Of a stretch of 64,000 bases of DNA, positions 37,801 through 50,239 are shown piece after piece. Within the stretch, counting starts at the first letter, position 1; each line of letters starts with the position of its first letter. Location of the stretch: the NCBI RefSeq assembly GCF_029227915.1, contig NC_079884.1, positions 5,830,001-5,894,000 on the forward strand. The letters run 5' to 3'. The notes beneath the pieces are model-generated. The model saw nothing but the letters and a program-made list of their open reading frames with translations. It was not told the DNA's origin and ran no database searches. Source of the stretch: Hydractinia symbiolongicarpus (taxonomy: Eukaryota > Cnidaria > Hydrozoa > Anthoathecata > Hydractiniidae). Made by a program: the position numbers and the translations under genes.

Positions 37801-40800
37801 GTTTGCCCGCGATTAAACTTCTTTTATTCAGCGTCTCATCAAAAATGAAAACATTTTCGAAAACTACAAGTCTCATGCGTTTTAGTGGTGAAAAAAAAAT
37901 TTAAAAAATCGTTCGGGAAATGAGTTTACTCCCTGGGTACTTTCTTTGTATACATTCGACTATACGGGCCAAGCCCGGGATTTACGGGAAATCGCGGGAT
38001 TTCGTTTGCCGGCGATTAAACCTCTTTTATTAAGCCTCTCATCAAAAATGAAAACATTTTTGAAAACTGCAAGTCTCATGCGTTTTAGTGGTGAAAAGAT
38101 AATTGAAAAAATCGTTTCGGAAATGAGTTTACTCACAGGGTACTTTCTTTGCATACATTCGACTACACGGGCCAAGCCCAGGATTTACGGGAAATCGCGG
38201 GTTTTCGTTTGCCAGCGAATAAACTTCTTTTATTCTGCGTCTCATCAAAAATGAAAACATTTTTAAAAACTACAAGTCTCATGGGCTTTAGTGGTGAAAT
38301 AATAATTTAAATAATCGTTTGGGAAATGAGTTTACTCCCTGGGTACTTTCTTTGTATACTTTTGACTATACGGGCCGAGTCCGGGATTTACGGGAAATCG
38401 CGGGTTTTCGTTTGCCCGCGATTAAACTTCTTTTATTCAGCGTCTCATCAAAAATGAAAACATTTTTAAAAACTACAAGTCTCAGGGGCTTTAGTGGTGA
38501 AAAAATAATTCAAAAAATCGTTTGGGAAATTAGTTTACTCCCTGGGTACTTTCTTTGTATACTTTTGACTATACGGGTCGAGTCCGGGATTTACGGGAAA
38601 TCGCAGGTTTTCGTTTGCCGGCGATTAAATTTCTTTTATTCAGCGTCTCATCAAAAATGAAAACATTTTTGAAAACTACAAGTCTCAGGGGCTTTAGTGG
38701 TGAAAAAATAATTCAAAAAATCGTTTGGGAAATTAGTTTACTCCCTGGGTACTTTCTTTGTATACTTTTGACTATACGGGTCGAGTCCGGGATTTACGGG
38801 AAATCGCAGGTTTTCGTTTGCCGGCGATTAAATTTCTTTTATTCAGCGTCTCATCAAAAATGAAAACATTTTTGAAAACTACAAGTCTTATGCGTTTTAG
38901 TGGTGAAAAAATAATTTAAATAATCGTTCGAGAAATGAGTTTACTCCCTGGGTACTTTCTTTGTATACTTTTGACTATACGGGCCGAGTCCGGGATTTAC
39001 GGGAAATCGCGGGTTTTCGTTTGCCCGCGATTAAACTTCTTTTATTCAGCCTCTCATCAAAAATGAAAACTTTTTTAAAAACTACAAGTCTCAGGGGCTT
39101 TAGTGGTGAAAAAATAATTCAAAAAATCGTTTGGGAAATTAGCTTACTCCCTGGGTACTTTCTTTGTATACTTTTGACTATACGGGTCGAGTCCGGGATT
39201 TACGGGAAATCGCAGGTTTTCGTTTGCCGGCGATTAAATTTCTTTTATTCAGCGTCTCATCAAAAATGAAAACATTTTTGAAAACTACAAGTCTTATGGG
39301 CTTTAGTGGTGAAATAATAATTTAAATAATCGTTTGGGAAATGAGTTAACTCTCTGGGTACTTTCTTTGTATACTTTTGACTATACGGGCCGAGTCCGGG
39401 ATTTACGGGAAATCGCGGGTTTTCGTTTGCCCGCGATTAAACTTCTTTTATTCAGCGTCTCATCAAAAATGAAAACATTTTTAAAAACTACAAGTCTCAG
39501 GGGCTTTAGTGGTGAAAAAATAATTCAAAAAATCGTTTGGGAAATTAGTTTACTCCCTGGGTACTTTCTTTGTATACTTTTGACTATACGGGCCGAGTCC
39601 GGGATTTACGGGAAATCGCAGGTTTTCGTTTGCCGGCGATTAAATTTCTTTTATTCAGCGTCTCATCAAAAATGAAAACATTTTTGAAAACTACAAGTCT
39701 CATGCGTTTTAGTGGTGAAAAAATAAATTAAAAAATCGTTCGGGAAATGAGTTTACTCCCTGGGTACTATCTTTGTATACTTTTGACTATACGGGCCAAG
39801 CCCGGGATTTACGGGAAATCGCGGGTTTTTGTTTGCCGGCCATTAAACCTGTTTCATTAAGGGTCTCATCAAAAATGAAAACATTTTCGAAAACTACAAG
39901 TCTCATGCGTTTTAGTGGTGAAAAAAAAATTTAAAAAATCGTTTGGGAAATGAGTTTACTCCCTGGGTACTTTCTTTGTATACATTCGACTATACGGGCC
40001 AAGCCCGGGATTTACGGGAAATCGCGGGATTTCGTTTGCCGGCGATTAAACCTCTTTTATTAAGCCTCTCATCAAAAATGAAAACATTTTTGAAAACTGC
40101 AAGTCTCATGCGTTTTAGTGGTGAAAAGATAATTGAAAAAATCGTTTCGGAAATGAGTTTACTCACAGGGTACTTTCTTTGCATACATTTGACTATACGG
40201 GCCAAGCCCGGGATTTACGGGAAATCGCGGGTTTTCGTTTGCCGGCGATTAAACTTCTTTTATTCTGCGTCTCATCAAAAATGAAAACATTTTTAAAAAC
40301 TACAAGTCTCATGGTCTTTAGTGGTGAAATAATAATTTAAATAATCGTTTGGGAAATGAGTTTACTCCCTGGGTACTTTCTTTGTATACTTTTGACTATA
40401 CGGGCCGAGTCCGGGATTTACGGGAAATCGCAGGTTTTCGTTTGCCGGCGATTAAATTTCTTTTATTCAGCGTCTCATCAAAAATGAAAACATTTTTGAA
40501 AACTACAAGTCTTATGCGTTTTAGTGGTGAAAAAATAATTTAAATAATCGTTCGAGAAATGAGTTTACTCCCTGGGTACTTTCTTTGTGTACTTTTGACT
40601 ATACGGGCCGAGTCCGGGATTTACGGGAAATCGCGGGTTTTCGTTTGCCGGCGATTAAACTTCTTTTATTCTGCGTCTCATCAAAAATGAAAACATTTTT
40701 AAAAACTACAAGTCTCATGGGCTTTAGTGGTGAAATAATAATTTAAATAATCGTTTGGAAAATGAGTTAACTCTCTGGGTACTTCCTTTGTATACTTTTG

Positions 40801-40890
40801 ACTATACGGGCCGAGTCCGGGATTTACGGGAAATCGCGGGTTTTCGTTTGCCCGCGATTAAACTTCTTTTATTCAGCGTCTCATCAAAAA
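34805..40890 (+). repeat. 15-mer HOR, 3,045 bp, two copies
   Basis: Copies at about 34,805-37,845 and 37,850-40,890 match at 3,045 bp (34,901/37,946, 35,274/38,319, 36,289/39,334, 36,898/39,943). 3,045 is three times 1,015, the length of the 5-mer seen in the next zone. Inside copy two one monomer is gained near 38,650 ('tttttgaaaac...aggggcttt') and one is lost at the hybrid near 39,290, so total length is preserved. The longest period in the window apart from the 3,043-bp offset at 19.7-23.6 kb. Confidence 0.8.
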
Positions 40891-42184
40891 TGAAAGCATT
40901 TTTAAAAACTACAAGTCTCAGGGGCTTTAGTGGTGAAAAAATAATTCAAAAAATCGTTTGGGAAATTAGTTTACTCCCTGGGTACTTTCTTTGTATACTT
41001 TTGACTATACGGGCCGAGTCCGGGATTTACGGGAAATCGCAGGTTTTCGTTTGCCGGCGATTAAATTTCTTTTATTCAGCGTCTCATCAAAAATGAAAAC
41101 ATTTTTGAAAACTACAAGTCTCATGCGTTTTAGTGGTGAAAAAAAAATTTAAAAAATCGTTCGGGAAATGAGTTTACTCCCTGGGTACTTTCTTTGTATA
41201 CATTCGACTATACGGGCCAAGCCCGGGATTTACGGGAAATCGCGGGATTTCGTTTGCCGGCGATTAAACCTCTTTTATTAAGCCTCTCATCAAAAATGAA
41301 AACATTTTTGAAAACTGCAAGTCTCATGCGTTTTAGTGGTGAAAAGATAATTGAAAAAATCGTTTCGGAAATGAGTTTACTCACAGGGTACTATCTTTGC
41401 ATACATTCGACTATACGGGCCAAGCCCGGGATTTACGGGAAATCGCGGGTTTTCGTTTGCCGGCGATTAAACTTCTTTTATTCTGCGTCTCATCAAAAAT
41501 GAAAACCTTTTTAAAAACTACAAGTCTCATGGGCTTTAGTGGTGAAATAATAATTTAAATAATCGTTTGGGAAATGAGTTTACTCCCTGGGTACTTTCTT
41601 TGTATACTTTTGACTATACGGGCCGAGTCCGGGATTTACGGGAAATCGCGGGTTTTCGTTTGCCGGCGATTAAACTTCTTTTATTCAGCGTCTCATCAAA
41701 AATGAAAACATTTTTAAAAACTACAAGTCTCAGGGGCTTTAGTGGTGAAAAAATAATTCAAAAAATCGTTTGGGAAATTAGTTTACTCCCTGGGTACTTT
41801 CTTTGTATACTTTTGACTATACGGGCCGAGTCCGGGATTTACGGGAAATCGCAGGTTTTCGTTTGCCGGCGATTAAATTTCTTTTATTCAGCGTCTCATC
41901 AAAAATGAAAACATTTTTGAAAACTACAAGTCTCATGCGTTTTAGTGGTGAAAAAATAAATTAAAAAATCGTTCGGGAAATGAGTTTACTCCCTGGGTAC
42001 TATCTTTGTATACTTTTGACTATACGGGCCAAGCCCGGGATTTACGGGAAATCTCGGGTTTTCGTTTGCCGGCGATTAAACCTCTTTCATTAAGCGTCTC
42101 ATCAAAAATGAAAACATTTTTAAAAACTACAAGTCTCATGCGTTTTAGTGGTGAAAAAATAAATTAAAAAATCGTTCGGGAAAT

Positions 42185-42431
42185 GAGTTTACTCCCCTTT
42201 ACTCCCTTTACATTCGACTATACGGGCCAAGCCCGGGATTTACGGGAAATCTTTGTATACTTTTGACTATACGGGCCAAGCCCGGGATTTACGGGAAATC
42301 GCGGGTTTTCGTTTGCCGGCCATTAAACCTGTTTCATTAAGGGTCTCATCAAAAATGAAAACATTTTCGAAAACTACAAGTCTCATGCGTTTTAGTGGTG
42401 AAAAAAAAATTTAAAAAATCGTTCGGGAAAT
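42185..42431 (+). repeat. Rearranged 247-bp monomer (44-bp net insertion)
   Basis: After 'gagtttactcc' the expected 'ctgggtactatctttgtatac' is replaced by a doubled 'tttactccc', then 'tttacattcgac', then a class B core ending 'gggatttacgggaaat'. That core is followed by 'ctttgtatacttttgac' and a second class core. The interval between 'gag' anchors is 247 bp instead of 203. The 'atc' shared by 'ggaaatcgcggg' and 'actatctttg' may have served as microhomology at the second join. The structure looks like a template switch that copied part of another monomer. Confidence 0.88.
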
Positions 42432-45400
42432 GAGTTTACTCCCTGGGTACTTTCTTTGTATACATTCGACTATACGGGCCAAGCCCGGGATTTACGGGAA
42501 ATCGCAGGATTTCGTTTGCCGGCGATTAAACCTCTTTTATTAAGCCTCTCATCAAAAATGAAAACATTTTTGAAAACTGCAAGTCTCATGCGTTTTAGTG
42601 GTGAAAAGATAATTGAAAAAATCGTTTCGGAAATGAGTTTACTCACAGGGTACTTTCTTTGCATACATTCGACTATACGGGCCAAGCCCGGGATTTACGG
42701 GACATCGCGGGTTTTCGTTTGCCGGCGATTAAACTTCTTTTATTCTGCGTCTCATCAAAAATTAAAACATTTTTAAAAACTACAAGTCTCATGGGCTTTA
42801 GTGGTGAAATAATAATTTAAATAATCGTTTGGGAAATGAGTTTACTCCCTGGGTACTTTCTTTGTATACTTTTGACTATACGGGCCGAGTCCGGGATTTA
42901 CGGGAAATCGCGGGTTTTCGTTTGCCCGCGATTAAACTTCTTTTATTCAGCGTCTCATCAAAAATGAAAACATTTTTAAAAACTACAAGTCTCAGGGGCT
43001 TTAGTGGTGAAAAAATAATTCAAAAAATCGTTTGGGAAATTAGTTTATTCCCTGGGTACTTTCTTTGTATACTTTTGACTATACGGGCCGAGTCCGGGAT
43101 TTACGGGAAATCGCAGGTTTTCGTTTGCCGGCGATTAAATTTCTTTCATTAAGCGTCTCATCAAAAATGAAAATATTTTTGAAAACTACAAGTCTCATGC
43201 GTTTTAGTGGTGAAAAAATAAATTAAAAAATCGTTCGGGAAATGAGTTTGCTCCCTGGGTACTATCTTTGTATACTTTTGACTATACGGGCCAAGCCCGG
43301 GATTTACGGGAAATCGCAGGTTTTCGTTTGCCGGCCATTAAACCTGTTTCATTAAGGGTCTCATCAAAAATAAAAACATTTTCGAAAACTACAAGTCTCA
43401 TGCGTTTTAGTGGTGAAAAAAAAATTTAAAAAATCGTTCGGGAAATGAGTTTACTCCCTGGGTACTTTCTTTGTAAACATTCGACTATACGGGCTAAGCC
43501 CGGGATTTACGGGAAATCGCGGGATTTCGTTTGCCGGCGATTAAACCTCTTTTATTAAGCCTCTCATCAAAAATGAAAACATTTTTGAAAACTGCAAGTC
43601 TCATGCGTTCTAGTGGTGAAAAGATAATTGAAAAAATCGTTTCGGAAATGAGTTTACTCACAGGGTACTTTCTTTGCATACATTCGACTATACGGGCCAA
43701 GCCCGGGATTTACGGGAAATCGCGGGTTTTCGTTTGCCGGCGATTAAACTTCTTTTATTCTGCGTCTCATCAAAAATGAAAACATTTTTAAAAACTACAA
43801 GTCTCATGGGCTTTAGTGGTGAAATAATAATTTAAATAATCGTTTGGGAAATGAGTTTACTCCCTGGGTACTTTCTTTGTATACTTTTGACTATACGGGC
43901 CAAATCCGGGATTTACGGAAATCGCAGGTTTTCGTTTGCCGGCGATTAAATTTCTTTTATTCAGCGTCTCATCAAAAATGAAAACATTTTTGAAAACTAC
44001 AAGTCTCATGCGTTTTAGTGGTGAAAAAATAAATTAAAAAATCGTTCGGGAAATGAGTTTACTCCCTGGGTACTATCTTTGTATACTTTTGACTATACGG
44101 GCCAAGCCCGGGATTTACGGGAAATCGCGGGTTTTTGTTTGCCGGCCATTAAACCTGTTTCATTAAGGGTCTCATCAAAAATGAAAACATTTTCGAAAAC
44201 TACAAGTCTCATGCGTTTTAGTGGTGAAAAAAAAATTTAAAAAATCGTTTGGGAAATGAGTTTACTCCCTGGGTACTTTCTTTGTATACATTCGACTATA
44301 CGCGCCAAGCCCGGGATTTACGGGAAATCGCGGGATTTCGTTTGCCGGCGATTAAACCTCTTTTATTAAGCCTCTCATCAAAAATGAAAACATTTTTGAA
44401 AACTGCGAGTCTCATGCGTTTTAGTGGTGAAAAGATAATTGAAAAAATCGTTTCGGAAATGAGTTTACTCACAGGGTACTTTCTTTGCATACATTCGACT
44501 ATACGGGCCAAGCCCGGGATTTACGGGAAATCGCGGGTTTTCGTTTGCCTGCGATTAAACTTCTTTTATTCTGCGTCTCATCAAAAATGAAAACATTTTT
44601 AAAAACTACAAGTCTCATGGGCTTTAGTGGTGAAATAATAATTTAAATAATCGTTTGGGAAATGAGTTTACTCCCTGGGTACTTTCTTTATATACTTTTG
44701 ACTATACGGGCCGAGTCCGGGATTTACGGGAAATCGCGGGTTTCTGTTTGCCCGCGATTAAACTTCTTTTATTCAGCGTCTCATCAAAAATGAAAACATT
44801 TTTAAAAACTACAAGTCTCAGGGGCTTTAGTGGTGAAAAAATAATTCAAAAAATCGTTTGGGAAATTAGTTTACTCCCTGGGTACTTTCTTTGTATACTT
44901 TTGACTATACGGGCCGAGTCCGGGATTTACGGGAAATCGCAGGTTTTCGTTTGCCGGCGATTAAATTTCTTTTATTCAGCGTCTCATCAAAAATGAAAAC
45001 ATTTTTGAAAACTACAAGTCTTATGCGTTTTAGTGGTGAAAAAATAATTTAAATAATCGTTCGAGAAATGAGTTTACTCCCTGGGTACTTTCTTTGTGTA
45101 CTTTTGACTATACGGGCCGAGTCCGGGATTTACGGGAAATCGCGGGTTTTCGTTTGCCGGCGAATAAACTTCTTTTATTCTGCGTCTCATCAAAAATGAA
45201 AACATTTTTAAAAACTACAAGTCTCATGGGCTTTAGTGGTGAAATAATAATTTAAATAATCGTTTGGGAAATGAGTTAACTCTCTGGGTACTTTCTTTGT
45301 ATACTTTTGACTATACGGGCCGAGTCCGGGATTTACGGGAAATCGCGGGTTTTCGTTTGCCCGCGATTAAACTTCTTTTATTCAGCGTCTCATCAAAAAT

Positions 45401-45879
45401 GAAAACATTTTTAAAAACTACAAGTCTCAGGGGCTTTAGTGGTGAAAAAATAATTCAAAAAATCGTTTGGGAAATTAGTTTACTCCCTGGGTACTTTCTT
45501 TGTATACTTTTGACTATACGGGCAGAGTCCGGGATTTACGGGAAATCGCAGGTTTTCGTTTGCCGGCGATTAAATTTCTTTTATTCAGCGTCTCATCAAA
45601 AATGAAAACATTTTTGAAAACTACAAGTCTCATGCGTTTTAGTGGTGAAAAAATAAATTAAAAAATCGTTCGGGAAATGAGTTTACTCCCTGGGTACTAT
45701 CTTTGTATACTTTTGACTATACGGGCCAAGCCCGGGATTTACGGGAAATCGCGGGTTTTCGTTTGCCGGCCATTAAACCTGTTTCATTAAGGGTCTCATC
45801 AAAAATGAAAACATTTTCGAAAACTACAAGTCTCATGCGTTTTAGTGGTGAAAAAAAAATTTAAAAAATCGTTCGGGAA

Positions 45880-47525
45880 ATGAGTTTACTCCCTGGGTAC
45901 TTTCTTTGTATACATTCGACTATACGGGCCAAGCCCGGGATTTACGGGAAATCGCGGGATTTCGTTTGCCGGCGATTAAACCTCTTTTATTAAGCCTCTC
46001 ATCAAAAATGAAAACATTTTTGAAAACTGCAAGTCTCATGCGTTTTAGTGGTGAAAAGATAATTGAAAAAATCGTTTCGGAAATGAGTTTACTCACAGGG
46101 TACTTTCTTTGCATACATTCGACTACACGGGCCAAGCCCGGGATTTACGGGAAATCGCGGGTTTTCGTTTGCCGGCGATTAAACTTCTTTTATTCTGCGT
46201 CTCATCAAAAATGAAAACATTTTTAAAAACTACAAGTCTCATGGGCTTTATTGGTGAAATAATAATTTAAATAATCGTTTGGGAAATGAGTTTACTCCCT
46301 GGGTACTTTCTTTGTATACTTTTGACTATACGGGCCGAGTCCGGGATTTACGGGAAATCGCGGGTTTTCGTTTGCCGGCGATTAAACTTCTTTTATTCAG
46401 CGTCTCATCAAAAATGAAAACATTTTTAAAAACTACAAGTCTCAGGGGCTTTAGTGGTGAAAAAATAATTCAAAAAATCGTTTGGGAAATTAGTTTACTC
46501 CCTGGGTACTTTCTTTGTATACTTTTGACTATACGGGCCGAGTCCGGGATTTACGGGAAATCGCAGGTTTTCGTTTGCCGGCGATTAAATTTCTTTTATT
46601 CAGCGTCTCATCAAAAATGAAAACATTTTTGAAAACTACAAGTCTCATGCGTTTTAGTGGTGAAAAAATAAATTAAAAAATCGTTCGGGAAATGAGTTTA
46701 CTCCCTGGGTACTTTCTTTGTATACATTCGACTATACGGGCCAAGCCCGGGATTTACGGGAAATCGCGGGATTTCGTTTGCCGGCGATTAAACCTCTTTT
46801 ATTAAGCCTCTCATCAAAAATGAAAACATTTTTGAAAACTGCAAGTCTCATGCGTTTTAGTGGTGAAAAGATAATTGAAAAAATCGTTTCGGAAATGAGT
46901 TTACTCACAGGGTACTTTCTTTGCATACATTCGACTACACGGGCCAAGCCCGGGATTTACGGGAAATCGCGGGTTTTCGTTTGCCGGCGATTAAACTTCT
47001 TTTATTCTGCGTCTCATCAAAAATGAAAACATTTTTAAAAACTACAAGTCTCATGGGCTTTAGTGGTGAAATAATAATTTAAATAATCGTTTGGGAAATG
47101 AGTTTACTCCCTGGGTACTTTCTTTGTATACTTTTGACTATACGGGCCGAGTCCGGGATTTACGGGAAATCGCGGGTTTTCGTTTGCCGGCGATTAAACT
47201 TCTTTTATTCAGCGTCTCATCAAAAATGAAAACATTTTTAAAAACTACAAGTCTCAGGGGCTTTAGTGGTGAAAAAATAATTCAAAAAATCGTTTGGGAA
47301 ATTAGTTTACTCCCTGGGTACTTTCTCTGTATACTTTTGACTATACGGGCCGAATCCGGGATTTACGGGAAATCGCAGGTTTTCGTTTGCCGGCGATTAA
47401 ATTTCTTTTATTCAGCGTCTCATCAAAAATGAAAACATTTTTGAAAACTACAAGTCTCATGCGTTTTAGTGGTGAAAAAATAAATTAAAAAATCGTTCGG
47501 GAAATGAGTTTACTCCCTGGGTACT
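45880..47525 (+). repeat. 4-mer duplication, 812 bp, two copies
   Basis: Landmarks 45,906/46,718 and 46,279/47,091 give an 812-bp offset. Both copies have 'catacattcgactacacggg' (near 46,112 and 46,924). The 4-mer is the zone's 5-mer without its 'ggccatt' monomer. Small differences such as 'ctttattgg' near 46,246 and 'tttctctg' near 47,323 separate the copies. Confidence 0.8.
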
Positions 47526-50239
47526 ATCTTTGTATACTTTTGACTATACGGGCCAAGCCCGGGATTTACGGGAAATCTCAGGTTTTCGTTTGCCGGCGAT
47601 TAAACCTCTTTCATTAAGCGTCTCATCAAAAATGAAAACATTTTTGAAAACTACAAGTCTCATGCGTTTTAGTGGTGAAAAAATAAATTAAAAAATCGTT
47701 CGGGAAATGAGTTTACTCCCTGGGTACTATCTTTGTATACTTTTGACTATACGGGCCAAGCCCGGGATTTACGGGAAATCGCGGGTTTTCGTTTGTCGGC
47801 CATTAAACCTGTTTCATTAAGGGTCTCATCAAAAATGAAAACATTTTCGAAAACTACAAGTCTCATGCGTTTTAGTGGTGAAAAAAAAATTTAAAAAATC
47901 GTTCGGGAAATGAGTTTACTCCCTGGGTACTTTCTTTGTATACATTCGACTATACGGGCCAAGCCCGGGATTTACGGGAAATCGCGGGATTTCGTTTGCC
48001 GGCGATTAAACCTCTTTTATTAAGCCTCTCATCAAAAATGAAAACATTTTTGAAAACTGCAAGTCTCATGTGTTTAGTGGTGAAAAGATAATTGAAAAAA
48101 TCGTTTCGGAAATGAGTTTACTCACAGGGTACTTTCTTTGCATACATTCGACTATACGGGCCAAGCCCGGGATTTACGGGAAATCGCGGGTTTTCGTTTG
48201 CCGGCGATTAAACTTCTTTTATTCTGCGTCTCATCAAAAATGAAAACATTTTTAAAAACTACAAGTCTCATGGGCTTTAGTGGTGAAATAATAATTTATA
48301 TAATCGTTTGGGAAATGAGTTTACTCCCTGGGTACTTTCTTTGTATACTTTTGACTATACGGGCCGAGTCCGGGATTTACGGGAAATCGCGGGTTTTCGT
48401 TTGCCCGCGATTAAACTTCTTTTATTCAGCGTCTCATCAAAAATGAAAACATTTTTAAAAACTACAAGTCTCAGGGGCTTTAGTGGTGAAAAAATAATTC
48501 AAAAAATCGTTTGGGAAATTAGTTTACTTCCTGGGTACTTTCTTTGTATACTTTTGACTATACGGGCCGAGTCCGGGATTTACGGGAAATCGCAGGTTTT
48601 CGTTTGCCGGCGATTAAATTTCTTTTATTCAGCGTCTCATCAAAAATGAAAACCTTTTTGAAAACTACAAGTCTCATGCGTTTTAGTGGTGAAAAAATAA
48701 ATTAAAAAATCGTTCGGGAAATGAGTTTACTCCCTGGGTACTATCTTTGTACACTTTTGACTATACGGGCCAAGCCCGGGATTTACTGGAAATCTCGGGT
48801 TTTTCGTTTGCCGGCGATTAAACCTCTTTCATTAAGCGTCTCATCAAAAATGAAAACATTTTTGAAAACTACAAGTCTCATGCGTTTTAGTGTTGAAAAA
48901 ATAAATTAAAAAATCGTTCTGGAAATGAGTTTACTCACAGGGTACTTTCTTTGTATACATTCGACTATACGGGCCAAGCCCGGGATTTACGGGAAATCGC
49001 GGGATTTCGTTTGCCGTCGATTAAACCTCTTTTATTAAGCCTCTCATCAAAAATGAAAACATTTTTGAAAACTGCAAGTCTCATGCGTTTTAGTGGTGAA
49101 AAGATAATTGAAAAAATCGTTTCGGAAATGAGTTTACTCACAGGGTACTTTCTTTGCATACATTCGACTATACTGGCCAAGCCCGGGATTTACGGGAAAT
49201 CGCGGGTTTTCGTTTGCCGGCGATTAAACTTCTTTTATTCTGCGTCTCATCAAAAATGAAAACATTTTTAAAAACTACAAGTCTCATGGGCTTTAGTGGT
49301 GAAATAATAATTTAAATAATCGTTTGGGAAATGAGTTTACTCCCTGGGTACTTTCTTTGTATACTTTTGACTATACGGGCCGAGTCCGGGATTTACGGGA
49401 AATCGCGGGTTTTCGTTTGCCGGCGATTAAACTTCTTTTATTCAGCGTCTCATCAAAAATGAAAACATTTTCAAAAACTACAAGTCTCAGGGGCTTTAGT
49501 GGTGAAAAAATAATTCAAAAAATCGTTTGGGAAATTAGTTTACTCCCTGGGTACTTTCTTTGTATACTTTTGACTATACGGGCCGAGTCCGGGATTTACG
49601 GGAAATCGCAGGTTTTCGTTTGCCGGCGATTAAATTTCTTTTATTCATCGTCTCATCAAAAATGAAAACATTTTTGAAAACTACAAGTCTCATGCGTTTT
49701 AGTGGTGAAAAAATAAATTAAAAAATCGTTCGGGAAATGAGTTTACTCCCTGGGTACTATCTTTGTATACTTTTGACTATACGGGCCAAGCCCGGGATTT
49801 ACGGGAAATCGCGGGTTTTCGTTTGCCGGCCATTAAACATGTTTCATTAAGCGTCTCATCAAAAATGAAAACATTTTTGAAAACTACAAGTCTCATGCGT
49901 TTTAGTGGTGAAAAAAAAATTTAAAAAATCGTTCGGGAAATGAGTTTACTCCCTGGGTACTTTCTTTGTATACATTCGACTATACGGGCCAAGCCCGGGA
50001 TTTACGGGAAATCGCGGGATTTCGTTTGCCGGCGATTAAACCTCTTTTATTAAGCCTCTCATCAAAAATGAAAACATTTTTGAAAACTGCAAGTCTCATG
50101 CGTTTTAGTGGTGAAAAGATAATTGAAAAAATCGTTTCGGAAATGAGTTTACTCACAGGGTACTTTCTTTGCATACATTCGACTATACGGGCCAAGCCCG
50201 GGATTTACGGGAAATCGCGGGTTTTCGTTTGCCGGCGAT

